Shown: positions 1 through 8,926, counted from the stretch's first letter. The stretch is DNA of 53,338 nucleotides from an uncultured Clostridia bacterium (GCA_944385925.1 CALWZE010000053.1:1-53338); one strand, 5' to 3'. Made by a program: numbers and translations. The notes: generated from the letters alone by a model not told the origin.

Positions 1-239
1 TCACGGAACATCAGCAGCAAATCTATTTCGTTGCAGGCAATCCGCGCGGCAATCTGCTCGTCACCGCCCTGAGGTCCGGATAAAAAGCGCTGAATAGACA
101 ATCCGGTCGCATCGCTCACCAGTTTTCCGGTCGTGCCGGTTGCGCAGAGATTGTGCCGGGAAAGGATTCCGCAATAGGCAATGCAAAACTGCACCATCAG
201 TTCCTTTTTAGCATCATGAGCGAGCAAAGCAATATTCAT
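1..239 (-). CDS. mgsA: Methylglyoxal synthase, 3' part missing at window edge
   Basis: About the first 79 residues are present; the gene runs off the left edge. Methylglyoxal synthase converts dihydroxyacetone phosphate to methylglyoxal and phosphate in the cytoplasm, a bypass of lower glycolysis when phosphate is short. The family signature is clear: [12 protein letters not shown] near the N-terminus, CATGTTGKL around residues 32-40, [17 protein letters not shown] around 52-68 (carrying the conserved GGD), then [11 protein letters not shown]. The ATG at 239 gives the family's usual N-terminus. It follows the minD-like gene by 33 nt on the same strand; mgsA at the end of a maf/mre/min cluster is a common Clostridia arrangement. 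Identity is secure; the C-terminus cannot be checked. Confidence 0.93.
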   Translation of the reverse strand, partial: MNIALLAHDAKKELMVQFCIAYCGILSRHNLCATGTTGKLVSDATGLSIQRFLSGPQGGDEQIAARIACNEIDLLLMFR

Positions 240-272
240 AATATTAAAGCTCCTTTATAGTTGTTGTGACGA

Positions 273-1004
273 TTACTCGACTGCCAGCGGCACTTCGTTT
301 CCATAGATGCGCTGGACGATATTGTCAAAAACATGGCGGCATCCACTTTTTCTGGGAAGCGGACGACCGGCTGCGGCGGCAAGGGCAATTTCGTCCATTT
401 CCGGGACGACGCCGATAAGACGCACGCCGACATTGTCAATGCAGTAATCCAGATTCGGGATAAGGCCCATTCGAATCCGGGTGGGAACGACACGATTAAT
501 CAATAAGCGGATATTTGGTACCGAGAGGTCGCGCAGACGGTCGGCAGTGATGCGCGCGTCGCGGACGGACAGGGGATCGGGGGTTGCGACAACAATCGCG
601 TTCATCGATACTGCGCTGGCCGCAACAAGCGCGCCGGCATGATTGGCGGCGTCAATGATGACGTGATCGAATTGTTCACCCAGAGCGGTCACCAGCTTGA
701 CAAACTGCTCTCCCTGAACCCGTTCATTCTTGTAAGGGGCGGCAAGCACATAGATCTCTTTGCGCGGCGTGGGTGCATGAATGATAGCCTGTTCGGGCGA
801 ACAGCGCCCGCTGAGTACATCGAAAATATCGTATACTGTCGAACCATAGGCGCCGGACATTACATCCAAACTGCGCAAACCGGTATCCAGCTCAATGACA
901 AGGACACGCTTGCCAATCGTCTCCATTGAGTCGGCGGCAAGAATACTGACAGTGGTTTTTCCTACGCCATCCTTGCCCGATGTGATCATTGAAATCATAC
1001 CCAT
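273..1004 (-). CDS. minD: MinD-like septum-site ParA/MinD ATPase
   Basis: A 243-residue MinD/ParA-family ATPase, expected to act at the membrane in division-site placement. The deviant Walker A is at residues 10-18 (GKDGVGKTT); it keeps the signature lysine (K11) and the P-loop lysine (K16), but the usual KGG is KDG. The stretch LDTGLRSLDVMSG resembles the MinD motif D-GLRNLDV-G, and DHVIIDAANHAG (about residues 113-124) is the switch II/Walker B region. The protein is slightly short, and its end (IYGNEVPLAVE) does not look like the amphipathic membrane-targeting helix of classical MinD. No minC or minE lies next to it; its neighbours are maf and mgsA. It could be a MinD paralogue rather than the true Min ATPase. 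A GAGG about 10 nt upstream supports the ATG at 1004. Confidence 0.8.
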   Translation of the reverse strand: MGMISMITSGKDGVGKTTVSILAADSMETIGKRVLVIELDTGLRSLDVMSGAYGSTVYDIFDVLSGRCSPEQAIIHAPTPRKEIYVLAAPYKNERVQGEQFVKLVTALGEQFDHVIIDAANHAGALVAASAVSMNAIVVATPDPLSVRDARITADRLRDLSVPNIRLLINRVVPTRIRMGLIPNLDYCIDNVGVRLIGVVPEMDEIALAAAAGRPLPRKSGCRHVFDNIVQRIYGNEVPLAVE

Positions 1005-1094
1005 TACGCTGATACCTCAATTCTCATTATAACAAAATGAAAATGACATTACAATCTCAAAAAATAGCAAATTTTGAAAAAATACATGAGCAAA

Positions 1095-1655
1095 TCATAC
1101 AAAATTTTTCAACTTTAATTGGGCATATATTCTGGATACCGGCAAACCGACCACATTGAAGAAGTCGCCGTCGATTCCGTCGAGCCAGCGGGACATCCAA
1201 CCCTGGATTCCATAACCACCTGCCTTATCGTAAGGTTCGTCTGTTTGAATGTAACGCTCTATTTCTGCAGAAGGAATCGAAAACAGACGCACAGCGGTTT
1301 TGACCTCAAAAGCACTCTCCCGGCCGTTCTGTGCGATACATACCCCTGTATGGACAAAGTGGGTGCGGCCGGAAAGCAGCAGGATCATTTCACGCGCCTG
1401 ATCGGCATTTTGTGGTTTGCCCAGAATACGGTCGTCGACCTCGACAACCGTATCGCAGCCGATGACCGCTGCGTCCGGCCGACTGTCCGCTACAGCATGA
1501 CATTTCAGTCGTGCAAGCGCAAGGCAAAGCGCCGCCGCGTCGGTTTCCTGAATTGAATGCTCGTCTACTGCGGCGCTGACAGCTTCAAAACGATCGGTGA
1601 TCAAAGCGAAAAGCTCCCGGCGCCGCGGGCTTTCTGAAGCGAGAACAATATTCAT
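1095..1655 (-). CDS. maf: Maf family nucleotide pyrophosphatase
   Basis: A 186-residue Maf/HAM1-fold protein, normal length. Maf proteins hydrolyse non-canonical or modified nucleoside triphosphates (dTTP/UTP or m7GTP types) to monophosphates and are linked to septum formation. Family motifs are visible: SESPRRREL at residues 8-16 (phosphate-binding loop), GCDTVVEVDDRILGKPQN around 66-83, and YDKAGGYGIQG around 142-152. The start lies 3 nt from the DUF4321 stop, so the two are surely co-transcribed. The order DUF4321-maf is a standard Clostridia pairing. The exact nucleotide preference cannot be read here. Confidence 0.95.
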   Translation of the reverse strand: MNIVLASESPRRRELFALITDRFEAVSAAVDEHSIQETDAAALCLALARLKCHAVADSRPDAAVIGCDTVVEVDDRILGKPQNADQAREMILLLSGRTHFVHTGVCIAQNGRESAFEVKTAVRLFSIPSAEIERYIQTDEPYDKAGGYGIQGWMSRWLDGIDGDFFNVVGLPVSRIYAQLKLKNFV

Positions 1656-1658
1656 AGC

Positions 1659-1916
1659 TTATCTCCGCCTGCTGGAATACAGCGCCATGGCAAGCCCAAT
1701 GGCCAGCACATGCGCCACGGTCAGGGTGAAGGAAAAACCAAACCAGACCGTCAAAACCGAGAGATCAAGCACGGCGGGCGCATTGGCGCCAAAGCCGATG
1801 GTGGTTCCAAATGCAAGCCAGGAAAGCCAGGACACCTGCTGACTCACAGCGGCAATCAAACTGCCGACAATGATGCCGGAAATCAAATAAAAGAAAAACA
1901 TGAAATTCTTTTTCAT
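1659..1916 (-). CDS. DUF4321 small membrane protein
   Basis: An 85-residue hydrophobic protein with about three membrane segments: roughly residues 6-25, a middle weakly hydrophobic stretch near 30-50, and 54-80. It ends in a basic SSRRR. It matches what I know of the DUF4321 family, short membrane proteins encoded just upstream of maf in Clostridia; the function is unknown. GAGGATAG sits at good spacing before the ATG. It is tightly coupled to maf (3 nt gap), so a role in the division/elongation block is possible but unproven. Confidence 0.75.
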   Translation of the reverse strand: MKKNFMFFFYLISGIIVGSLIAAVSQQVSWLSWLAFGTTIGFGANAPAVLDLSVLTVWFGFSFTLTVAHVLAIGLAMALYSSRRR

Positions 1917-1975
1917 TAATGTAAACTATCCTCTAAATCAACGATAATTATCTTTCAGCACAAAATACGGACACA

Positions 1976-1993
1976 GTCAGCCGAACGGCTGAC
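1976..1993. other. Short inverted repeat in dut-DUF4321 gap
   Basis: GTCAGCC (1976-1982) is separated by GAAC from GGCTGAC (1987-1993), a perfect 7-bp stem. It lies in the 120-nt gap between dut and the DUF4321 gene. No run of T follows in either direction, so it is not a convincing terminator; it may reduce read-through or mark an RNA processing site. Confidence 0.35.
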
Positions 1994-2036
1994 TATATGG
2001 AACACTACCCGCTCAAGCGGCGGAGCGCTGAGAAGA

Positions 2037-2477
2037 TCAACGTACGCCGGTTGAGCCGAAACCGCCGGCGCCGCGTTCGGTTTCGGAAAGGCTGTCGCTC
2101 TCGATTAGCTGCGGCGCAAAGCAGGTGGTGATCATCATCTGTGCGACGCGATCACCATTGCACACGGTCAGTGGCTCGCTTCCGTGATTGATCAGGCCAA
2201 TCTGAATCTCACCGCGATAATCGCTGTCAATTACCCCGACCGAATTGACCAGACTCACCCCATGTTTGGCGCCGTGGCCGCTGCGGGAGAAAATCAGCGC
2301 GACATATTCAGGAGCGGGCAGCTCGATGGCAATGCCGGTCGGCAGATTTTTGTACTGTCCGGGAAGGATCACAATATCTTCATCGAGACAGACGTGCAGG
2401 TCAAAAGCTGCCGCACCGGAGGAGGCGCGGACAGGCAGGAGCGCGTTTTCCCGCACGCGTTTGATTTTCATCTGCAT
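2037..2477 (-). CDS. dut: dUTP diphosphatase (dUTPase)
   Basis: A 146-residue trimeric-type dUTPase, normal length. It hydrolyses dUTP to dUMP and pyrophosphate, keeping uracil out of DNA and supplying dUMP for dTMP synthesis. The five family motifs are present in order: AAAFDLHV (motif 1, about 22-29), FSRSGHGAKHGV (motif 2, about 63-74), VGVIDSDYRGEI (motif 3, about 80-91, with the catalytic Asp), GDRVAQMMI (motif 4, about 108-116) and RGAGGFGSTG (motif 5, about 135-144, which closes over the base). It starts 5 nt after the stop of the ZapA-like gene, so both share a transcript. Confidence 0.96.
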   Translation of the reverse strand: MQMKIKRVRENALLPVRASSGAAAFDLHVCLDEDIVILPGQYKNLPTGIAIELPAPEYVALIFSRSGHGAKHGVSLVNSVGVIDSDYRGEIQIGLINHGSEPLTVCNGDRVAQMMITTCFAPQLIESDSLSETERGAGGFGSTGVR

Positions 2478-2482
2478 TTGGA

Positions 2483-3655
2483 TCAGACCTCCAGCGTCCA
2501 GCTGAGATCCGGCATGTCACGGCTCTTGTCCGGACCGTCGGTAAGCTCGGTCAATTGACCGTCGCCCTCACCGGAAACGGTAAAGCTGTCAAAAACCACA
2601 GGCGGCTCTTCCTGCAGGGAAGTGACAGCGGTATCTTCAAAAGTCAGCTGTTCGGCATCCTGTTCCGGCTCAGCGGAAAGCTGCGGGTCAAAACCGATGG
2701 AGGCCTGTGAATCCTGAGGCTCAAAGGGCGCATCATAATCAAAAAGGATAGGTGTGGAAACGGTGTTCTGCGCTGTGTTTTTTGTATCGTTCACTTCATC
2801 GGAAAGCGGAGCCGAAAAAACCTCCGAAGAGGCAAAGGGGACGGCTTTTTCTCCATTGCCCGCAGTTTGTCCGGCGCCTGCTCCGTTTTTGGAAGCCTCA
2901 ATTTCCAGCCGCAGCGCGGCAAGCTGCGCAGAGAGTTCGCGTGATTTGGCGCGGTCTTCGTTCATAGACTGTTCAATGGTATACAGCTCTGTGTTGAGCC
3001 TCGCATTTTCGCTTTTCACCGATCGGTTTTCACTGCTCAGCGAGTCTATGCGCGCCGCCAGCGCCGCGAGCTGCTCGTCTTTTTTGGAAATGGTCTGATT
3101 CAGCTCGTTGACGATGGAACTGAGCCGGGCAATTTCTTTGTCCTGTCCGGCGATGCAGTCGCTCATGGCAGCAGACTTTTCATTGAGCGCCTTGTTGGCC
3201 GCGGCGATCTTCCCCGCCTTTTCCCGCGTGTCCTGCACTTCCTGTTTGGCGGCGGCAAGCTCAGATTTTATGTTTTTGACAATGCCGCTGTTATCGCCTT
3301 CGGTTGCCAGGCGGGTCAGGTGACTGCGCAGCGATTGAATTTCAAGCGCCAGTTCGTTTGCGCGTTTGTGTTCCTCGTCAAACTTGAACTTGGTCTTGGC
3401 GGCGTCATCCATATAATCCTTGACCTGGCTGCGCATGTTGTTGGCGTTCCTGGCAGACTTTTTGGCGCTGTCCAGATAGTCGATCGCACACAGAAGCGCG
3501 GCGTTGGTCACCGACGCGCCGGAATTCGAAGTGAGAATGGCGCTGATATCGCGGTCGAGTTCACCGGCCAGCTCACGGGTATATCCCTCGTCTTCGCTTG
3601 TATTGATGAGTATGCTCAGGCCCGCAATGGTAAGCAGCAGTTTGTTATTGGGCAT
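2483..3655 (-). CDS. zapA: ZapA-like protein with long coiled coil and acidic tail
   Basis: A 390-residue protein in three parts. Residues 1 to about 95 resemble ZapA, the small FtsZ-ring binding protein: an N-terminal beta-rich segment (LLLTIAGLSILINTSEDEGY) followed by an alpha helix (ELAGELDRDISAI). Residues about 75-260 form a long predicted coiled coil rich in E, K, A, L and S heptads. Residues about 265-390 are acidic and low in complexity. Classical ZapA is only about 90-110 residues, so this is an extended or fused form; such architecture occurs in Clostridia. The expected role is bundling or organising FtsZ filaments, but only the ZapA part supports that. It is the first gene of the minus-strand block, with a near-consensus promoter at 3725-3753. 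Confidence 0.75.
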   Translation of the reverse strand: MPNNKLLLTIAGLSILINTSEDEGYTRELAGELDRDISAILTSNSGASVTNAALLCAIDYLDSAKKSARNANNMRSQVKDYMDDAAKTKFKFDEEHKRANELALEIQSLRSHLTRLATEGDNSGIVKNIKSELAAAKQEVQDTREKAGKIAAANKALNEKSAAMSDCIAGQDKEIARLSSIVNELNQTISKKDEQLAALAARIDSLSSENRSVKSENARLNTELYTIEQSMNEDRAKSRELSAQLAALRLEIEASKNGAGAGQTAGNGEKAVPFASSEVFSAPLSDEVNDTKNTAQNTVSTPILFDYDAPFEPQDSQASIGFDPQLSAEPEQDAEQLTFEDTAVTSLQEEPPVVFDSFTVSGEGDGQLTELTDGPDKSRDMPDLSWTLEV

Positions 3656-3724
3656 GACAGAGACCTCGTTTCGCTTGTAATCACGCCGTTTCTGATTTCA
3701 GAAAATAACGGCAATCTTATTTTT

Positions 3725-3753
3725 ATTATAATACAAGATAACACAATTGACAA
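3725..3753 (-). promoter_or_regulatory. Sigma-A-type promoter for zapA-like/dut block
   Basis: Read on the minus strand, TTGTCA (3753-3748), a 17-bp spacer and a perfect TATAAT (3730-3725). It lies about 70 nt upstream of the zapA-like start. It is back to back with the glgP promoter at 3793-3821. Confidence 0.75.
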
Positions 3754-3792
3754 AAGGATTTGCAAAAAAAATTGTAAATTGACTGATTTTAT

Positions 3793-3821
3793 TTGATTGC
3801 GAGCCGATTTGACGCTATAAT
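3793..3821 (+). promoter_or_regulatory. Sigma-A-type promoter for glgP
   Basis: TTGATT (3793-3798), a 17-bp spacer and TATAAT (3816-3821), 32 nt before the glgP start. No operator-like repeat is evident around it. Confidence 0.75.
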
Positions 3822-3852
3822 ATAGCGGTATCAGTGAGAGTAAGAGGAGAGT

Positions 3853-6273
3853 TTGGAATTGAGGAAAACTGCAATAACAAAAGAAACGTTCAGGCAGGAG
3901 CTTGCTTCACAGCTTGAGCGTATGTATGCGCAGAACTTTAAAACTGCGACCAACGAGCAGCTGTATAAGGCGACGGCGATGGTGGTGCGCGGTATATTGG
4001 AAGAAAAGCTCCGCCACCATGATGCGAAGACTTTCGGCGAGGGAGCCAAACAGGTTTATTATCTGTCGATGGAATTCCTGGTCGGCCGCTCGCTGAAGAA
4101 TAATCTGTATAATCTGGGAATCAATGAAATTGCCGCGCAGGTCCTTTCGGAAGAAGCGGAGATTTCGCTTGAAAAGCTCTATGATCTGGAACCGGACGCG
4201 GGCCTTGGCAACGGCGGTCTCGGGCGGCTGGCGGCCTGCTATATGGATGGGCTTGCCACAGAGGAATATACGGCGACCGGCTATTCCATCATGTATGAAT
4301 ACGGCATTTTCAAACAGAAACTGGTGGACGGCTGGCAGCAGGAAGAGGTAGATAACTGGCTGCCCGGCGGCCAGATCTGGCTTGAGGATAAACCGGACGA
4401 AGCGATTGAGGTGCGCTTTGACGGCGAGATCAAGGAATGGTGGCAGAGCAATTACCACTATGTCGAGCATGTCAATTACAACGCGGTCAACGCGGTTCCC
4501 TACGACATGTATATTTCTGGCTATAAATCCAATTCGGTCAGCCGCCTGCGTCTGTGGAAAGCGGAAGCGGTCGGCATCGACATGGAGAGCTTTAACCGCG
4601 GTGACTACAGCGCCGCCATGCGGGCGAACAGCACTGCCGAACTGATCAGCAAGGTGCTGTATCCCAACGACAACCACTATGAGGGCAAGGTGTTGCGGCT
4701 GCGCCAGCAGTATTTTTTCTGCTGTGCTTCCATCAACGATATCGTCAAGAAGCACCTTGCACAATACGGAACGCTGGATAATCTGCCTGAAAAGGTGGCG
4801 ATTCAGCTCAATGACACCCATCCGACACTGGCGATTCCGGAACTGATGCGGGTAATTTTGGATGAGTGCGGCTACACATGGGATGCCGCGGTGCGCATTG
4901 CGCGCGGTGTATTTGCTTATACCAACCACACGGTTATGAGCGAGGCGCTGGAGAAATGGAACATCGACATGTTCCGCTCGACGCTGCCGCGCATTTATCA
5001 GATCATCGAGGAAATCGACCGTATGGAACGCCGCGAACTGGAGCAGCGGTTCCCCGGCGATTATGGAAAGATCGATTACATGGCGGTGCTCGGCGACGGA
5101 AACGTCCGCATGGCGAACCTCTGCTGCTATATGTGCCACAGCATCAACGGCGTCTCCAAACTGCACAGCGAGATCATCAAGCAGGAAGTATTCCACGACT
5201 TTTATCTTTTCTCGCCGGAAAAATTCAAAAATGTCACCAACGGCATTGCGTACCGTCGCTGGCTGCTGCAAAGCAATCCGGGGCTGACCGAACTGCTTTC
5301 GGACACCATCGGCGAAGGGTTTAAGTCCGACGCCAGCGAACTGAGCAAATTCAAAAAATATGCCAGGGATAAAAAAGTTCTCACCCGGCTTGCGGAAATC
5401 AAGCTTGAGAATAAAAAACGTCTTGCGGATTACGCGAATAAAAATCTGGATTATCCGGTTAATCCAGACTCGCTTTTTGACGTGCAGGCGAAGCGTATGC
5501 ATGAATACAAGCGCCAGCATCTCAACGCGATGCACATTATTCACCAGTATCTCATGCTGCGTGACAATCCCAATATGGATTTTGTCCCCCGCACCTATTT
5601 CTTCGGCGCAAAAGCGGCGCCCGGTTACTATATTGCAAAGCAGATGATCCGGCTGATCTGCGGCATGCAGGAACTGCTTGAGCACGACGAGCGGCTGCGC
5701 GACAAACTGCGCATTGTTTATCTCGAAGATTATCGGGTGACCGTATCCGAGCTGCTTATGCCGGCGGCGGAGATCAGCGAGCAGATCTCGCTTGCGGGAA
5801 CCGAGGCGTCCGGTACGGGCAACATGAAGCTGATGCTCAACGGCGCGTTGACCCTGGGCACGCTGGACGGCGCCAATGTCGAAATTCGGGAAGCCTGCGG
5901 AGAGGAGAACTTCTTCCTGTTCGGTATGACCAAGGAAGAGGTGCTTGCCAAAAAGGCGTCCGGCTATACGCCGCGCAAATACTATGAATCGGATATGAAT
6001 ATCAAGCGGATCATCGACTTCATGGCACAGGGATTTGGCGGTAACAGCTACACGGATCTTGTAAACAATCTGCTGAATCAGGACCCGTATCTTGTGTTTG
6101 CTGATTTTGAAAGCTATCGCGCCGAGCAGGAAAAGGTCAGCGCGGTGTACCGCAACCCGGCGGAATGGAACCGGATGTCTCTGATGAATATTGCGTCCTC
6201 GGGCGTGTTCTCGGCGGACCGTTCGGTCAACGACTATGCGCGGGATATCTGGAACCTCAAGCATGTCCGCTGA
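3853..6273 (+). CDS. glgP: Glycogen/starch/alpha-glucan phosphorylase (GT35)
   Basis: An 806-residue, full-length GT35 phosphorylase. It releases glucose-1-phosphate from the non-reducing ends of alpha-1,4-glucans using phosphate and pyridoxal phosphate. Typical blocks are YYLSMEFLVGRSL near residues 73-85, GLGNGGLGRLAACYMDG in the N-terminal domain, QLNDTHPTLAIPELMR, VQAKRMHEYKRQ, FFGAKAAPGYYIAK, and EASGTGNMKLMLNGALTLG, where Lys659 is the expected PLP Schiff-base lysine. The start is a TTG at 3853, preceded by AAGAGGAGA; there is no better ATG. The GH13 gene starts 28 nt after the stop, so the two form a glycogen-degradation unit. No glycogen synthesis genes are in the window. Confidence 0.97.
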   Translation: MELRKTAITKETFRQELASQLERMYAQNFKTATNEQLYKATAMVVRGILEEKLRHHDAKTFGEGAKQVYYLSMEFLVGRSLKNNLYNLGINEIAAQVLSEEAEISLEKLYDLEPDAGLGNGGLGRLAACYMDGLATEEYTATGYSIMYEYGIFKQKLVDGWQQEEVDNWLPGGQIWLEDKPDEAIEVRFDGEIKEWWQSNYHYVEHVNYNAVNAVPYDMYISGYKSNSVSRLRLWKAEAVGIDMESFNRGDYSAAMRANSTAELISKVLYPNDNHYEGKVLRLRQQYFFCCASINDIVKKHLAQYGTLDNLPEKVAIQLNDTHPTLAIPELMRVILDECGYTWDAAVRIARGVFAYTNHTVMSEALEKWNIDMFRSTLPRIYQIIEEIDRMERRELEQRFPGDYGKIDYMAVLGDGNVRMANLCCYMCHSINGVSKLHSEIIKQEVFHDFYLFSPEKFKNVTNGIAYRRWLLQSNPGLTELLSDTIGEGFKSDASELSKFKKYARDKKVLTRLAEIKLENKKRLADYANKNLDYPVNPDSLFDVQAKRMHEYKRQHLNAMHIIHQYLMLRDNPNMDFVPRTYFFGAKAAPGYYIAKQMIRLICGMQELLEHDERLRDKLRIVYLEDYRVTVSELLMPAAEISEQISLAGTEASGTGNMKLMLNGALTLGTLDGANVEIREACGEENFFLFGMTKEEVLAKKASGYTPRKYYESDMNIKRIIDFMAQGFGGNSYTDLVNNLLNQDPYLVFADFESYRAEQEKVSAVYRNPAEWNRMSLMNIASSGVFSADRSVNDYARDIWNLKHVR

Positions 6274-6301
6274 ATAACAAAAGACAGGAAAACGACCAGT
6301 A

Positions 6302-8092
6302 ATGAGTATTTTTAACAGCCGCCGGACGGAGCACAAAGCGCCGTCCGGCGCGGTCGCGTCAGGGACCACCGTTCACTTTTTCATCTACTCGCAGTCGCCT
6401 TCCGCAGCCCTGCTTATCCAGCGGGACGCGGAGCGGGAAACCGAACGCATCCCGATGCGCCGCACGGCAAACGGTTTTGAAGCGGATTATTGCTTTGCGC
6501 GTGCAGGTCTTTATTTTTATCTGTTTGTTCTGGAAGATCAGAGCCTCGTCACGCGCGGCGATTTCGGAGAAGGGGAGATCAGCCGGGAATATTCCAATCC
6601 GGTCATGTTCCAGCAGACAGTTTATGAAGCGGACTACAGACCGGCGCGGGACTTCGCGGGCGGCACCATCTATCAGATATTTCCGGACCGCTTCTGGGTC
6701 GGGGATAACGGCGTGCAGGGAAGCTCGATGCCGGAACGCCGGTTCCATACCGACCCGCGAGAGATGCCGGAGTGGCGGCCGAATGCGCAGGGGAAAATCA
6801 CAAATACGGATTTCTTCGGCGGAAACCTGCGCGGCATTGAGCAAAGGCTGGAGTATCTTGCGGGCCTTGGCGTCAGTTGCATCTATCTGAACCCGATTTG
6901 TGAAGCGCACTCCAATCATCGATACGACACCGCCGATTATCGAAAAGTTGATCCGACCCTCGGTACCGAGGAGGATTTTCGCTCTTTGTGCGCTGCGGCG
7001 CACAAGCGCGGGATCAAAGTCGTGCTGGACGGGGTTTTCAGCCATACCGGGGACGACAGCGTCTATTTTAACCGCTATGGCCGGTATCCTTCACTCGGTG
7101 CATACCAAAGCCGGCAAAGCCCCTATTTCAGCTGGTACCGCTTTTCGCACTTCCCGGATCAGTATGCGAGCTGGTGGGGGTTTGATACCCTTCCGGAAGT
7201 GAACGAGGAGGATGAGGCGTTTGTTCGCTTTATCTGTGGAAAAGACGGCGTGATAGACTACTGGATATCCCTGGGAGCGGATGGATTTCGGCTGGACGTT
7301 GCGGACGAGCTGCCCGACCGGTTTATCGAGCAGATCCGACAAGCGGTAAAGCGCGCGGGCCAGGATAAGATACTGATCGGTGAAGTTTGGGAGGATGCGA
7401 GCAACAAGGTGAGCTATGGCGCCCGCCGCCGGTTCCTCTGGGGAAAGGAATTGGATTCGGTCATGAATTATCCTTTCCGCACGGCAATTCTGGATTATGT
7501 GCGCACGGCGGATGCAATGACCTTCATGAGCAGGGTCACCGAAATCTGCGAAAACTATCCGAAACCGATGCTGGATCAGATGATGAACATGCTTTCGACC
7601 CATGACACGGCGCGCGCCATTAACACACTGCTGTACGGCGAGGCATATCGCGGGTGGACGCGTGAAAAACAGGCGTCTATCCAGATCAGGGACAATGATT
7701 ACCTGCGCGGCGTGGAGCTGCTCAAGATGGCCTTTGCGCTGCAATTCACCCTGCCCGGGCTGCCCTGCATTTATTACGGCGATGAAATCGGGATGCAGGG
7801 GTTCGGAGATCCTTTCTGCCGCGGGTTCATGCGTTGGGATGCGCCGGACGTCAATCTGGCGGCGGCCGTACATGAAATTTCAGCTTTCCGCGCACAAAAC
7901 AGGGACGTGCTTGCGCACGGCCGTCTGGAAACGCTGCGCAACGACAGCGGGCTTGTCGCCTATCTGCGATGCAGCGAATCCGGTACAGTGTTCGCGGCGG
8001 TGAACCGCAGCGAGCAGATCCAATCGGTAGGTACGCCGGATGGCAGAACGCGTGTAATCGCACCGTGGAGCTACCAGCTTGCGCGGCTGTAA
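6302..8092 (+). CDS. GH13 alpha-glycosidase (neopullulanase/cyclomaltodextrinase type)
   Basis: A 596-residue GH13 protein. Residues 1 to about 115 look like a CBM34-type N-terminal beta domain, and the catalytic barrel begins near GGTIYQIFPDRF. The conserved regions are DGVFSH (region I, Asp243), GFRLDVADE (region II, nucleophile Asp332), GEVWED (region III, acid/base Glu361) and STHD (region IV, Asp435). There is no signal peptide, so it acts on intracellular malto-oligosaccharides, probably branch-containing limit dextrins or cyclodextrins. Pairing with glgP suggests it trims what the phosphorylase leaves. Substrate choice between neopullulanase, cyclomaltodextrinase and maltogenic amylase cannot be settled from sequence. 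Confidence 0.9.
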   Translation: MSIFNSRRTEHKAPSGAVASGTTVHFFIYSQSPSAALLIQRDAERETERIPMRRTANGFEADYCFARAGLYFYLFVLEDQSLVTRGDFGEGEISREYSNPVMFQQTVYEADYRPARDFAGGTIYQIFPDRFWVGDNGVQGSSMPERRFHTDPREMPEWRPNAQGKITNTDFFGGNLRGIEQRLEYLAGLGVSCIYLNPICEAHSNHRYDTADYRKVDPTLGTEEDFRSLCAAAHKRGIKVVLDGVFSHTGDDSVYFNRYGRYPSLGAYQSRQSPYFSWYRFSHFPDQYASWWGFDTLPEVNEEDEAFVRFICGKDGVIDYWISLGADGFRLDVADELPDRFIEQIRQAVKRAGQDKILIGEVWEDASNKVSYGARRRFLWGKELDSVMNYPFRTAILDYVRTADAMTFMSRVTEICENYPKPMLDQMMNMLSTHDTARAINTLLYGEAYRGWTREKQASIQIRDNDYLRGVELLKMAFALQFTLPGLPCIYYGDEIGMQGFGDPFCRGFMRWDAPDVNLAAAVHEISAFRAQNRDVLAHGRLETLRNDSGLVAYLRCSESGTVFAAVNRSEQIQSVGTPDGRTRVIAPWSYQLARL

Positions 8093-8134
8093 AGCGCGGG
8101 TCCGGCTTCTAAACATGATTCAAGATAAGAAACT

Positions 8135-8187
8135 AAAAGCGGTACCGGGCATTGAGATGGGCTCAATGTCCGATACCGCTTTTTTCT
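8135..8187 (+). terminator. Rho-independent terminator after glgP-GH13
   Basis: A long hairpin: AAAGCGGTACCGGGCATTGAG pairs, with two mismatches, with the segment from 8161 to 8180, which ends in ACCGCT. A run of six T follows. It lies about 45 nt after the GH13 stop. Confidence 0.9.
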
Positions 8188-8311
8188 GCGATATCTGTGT
8201 CTGGATCCGGTGCTGCGAAAGCGCGGATCGCTCACCGGATTCTTTGTGAACCTTTGTCGAAAACAGCCGTCACACACCTTTCCTTTCGGCGCGCATTCAG
8301 CCGCCCGGCCG

Positions 8312-8926
8312 TTACTGCTGCGCGCCGGTCAGATGGGACATCGCGAATTCGCATCCGCAGTAATTTTGACGGTACAGTCCATAGGCAGCGGTCAGCTGTC
8401 CTGCCCGACGAAACCCATCCTTTTTTTTGAAGTCACCGGGCAGCCATTGAACGCCGTACCGGTCGGCGCATCTCTGACCGACCGCATTGATCACTGCGGC
8501 GTTTTTGTGCGGACTGATGGTCAGGGTTGTGCAGAGATAGTCTGCTTTTTGCTGCTGCGCTACCTGCGCCGCGCGGTCCAGACGAAGTGTAAAACAGCAA
8601 GTGCAGCGTCCGCCGCCCTCCGGTTCCTTTTCCAGCCCCTGTACAGCAGACAAAAATTCCTCATGCGCATAATCCATGTCCAGATAATCCACCGGATTTG
8701 GATAATCAGCGCTTGAAATGAGTTGAAGAAGCGCCTGCTTGCGCCGTTCATATTCGGCAGACGGAAAAATATTCGGATTATAAAAAAATGCAGTGATCTG
8801 AAAATATTGGCTGAGATATTCCAGAACGTAACTGGAACAAACCGCACAGCAGCAGTGCAGCAGCAATTTTGGTTTTTGACCATCCAGCCGGTTCAGCACC
8901 TGTTCCAATGCAAGCTGATAATTCAT
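8312..8926 (-). CDS. queH: Epoxyqueuosine reductase QueH
   Basis: A 204-residue QueH (former DUF208). It reduces epoxyqueuosine to queuosine in tRNA, the final step of the pathway, and replaces the cobalamin-dependent QueG. The cysteines expected for its iron-sulfur and metal sites are all present: HCCCAVCSS (Cys25-27 and Cys30), GRCTCCF (Cys108, 110 and 111), and the C-terminal NYCGCEF (Cys190 and 192). The segment FFYNPNIFP is also typical. AGGAGAAATT precedes the ATG at 8926. It is a single gene, convergent with the glycogen operon and divergent from the PBP gene. Confidence 0.95.
   Translation of the reverse strand: MNYQLALEQVLNRLDGQKPKLLLHCCCAVCSSYVLEYLSQYFQITAFFYNPNIFPSAEYERRKQALLQLISSADYPNPVDYLDMDYAHEEFLSAVQGLEKEPEGGGRCTCCFTLRLDRAAQVAQQQKADYLCTTLTISPHKNAAVINAVGQRCADRYGVQWLPGDFKKKDGFRRAGQLTAAYGLYRQNYCGCEFAMSHLTGAQQ

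Noticed and set aside
3907..6369. 820-codon open frame on the minus strand
   Set aside because: It lies antisense to the whole glgP gene, which has clear GT35 motifs; the reverse frame has no known motif and comes from codon bias.
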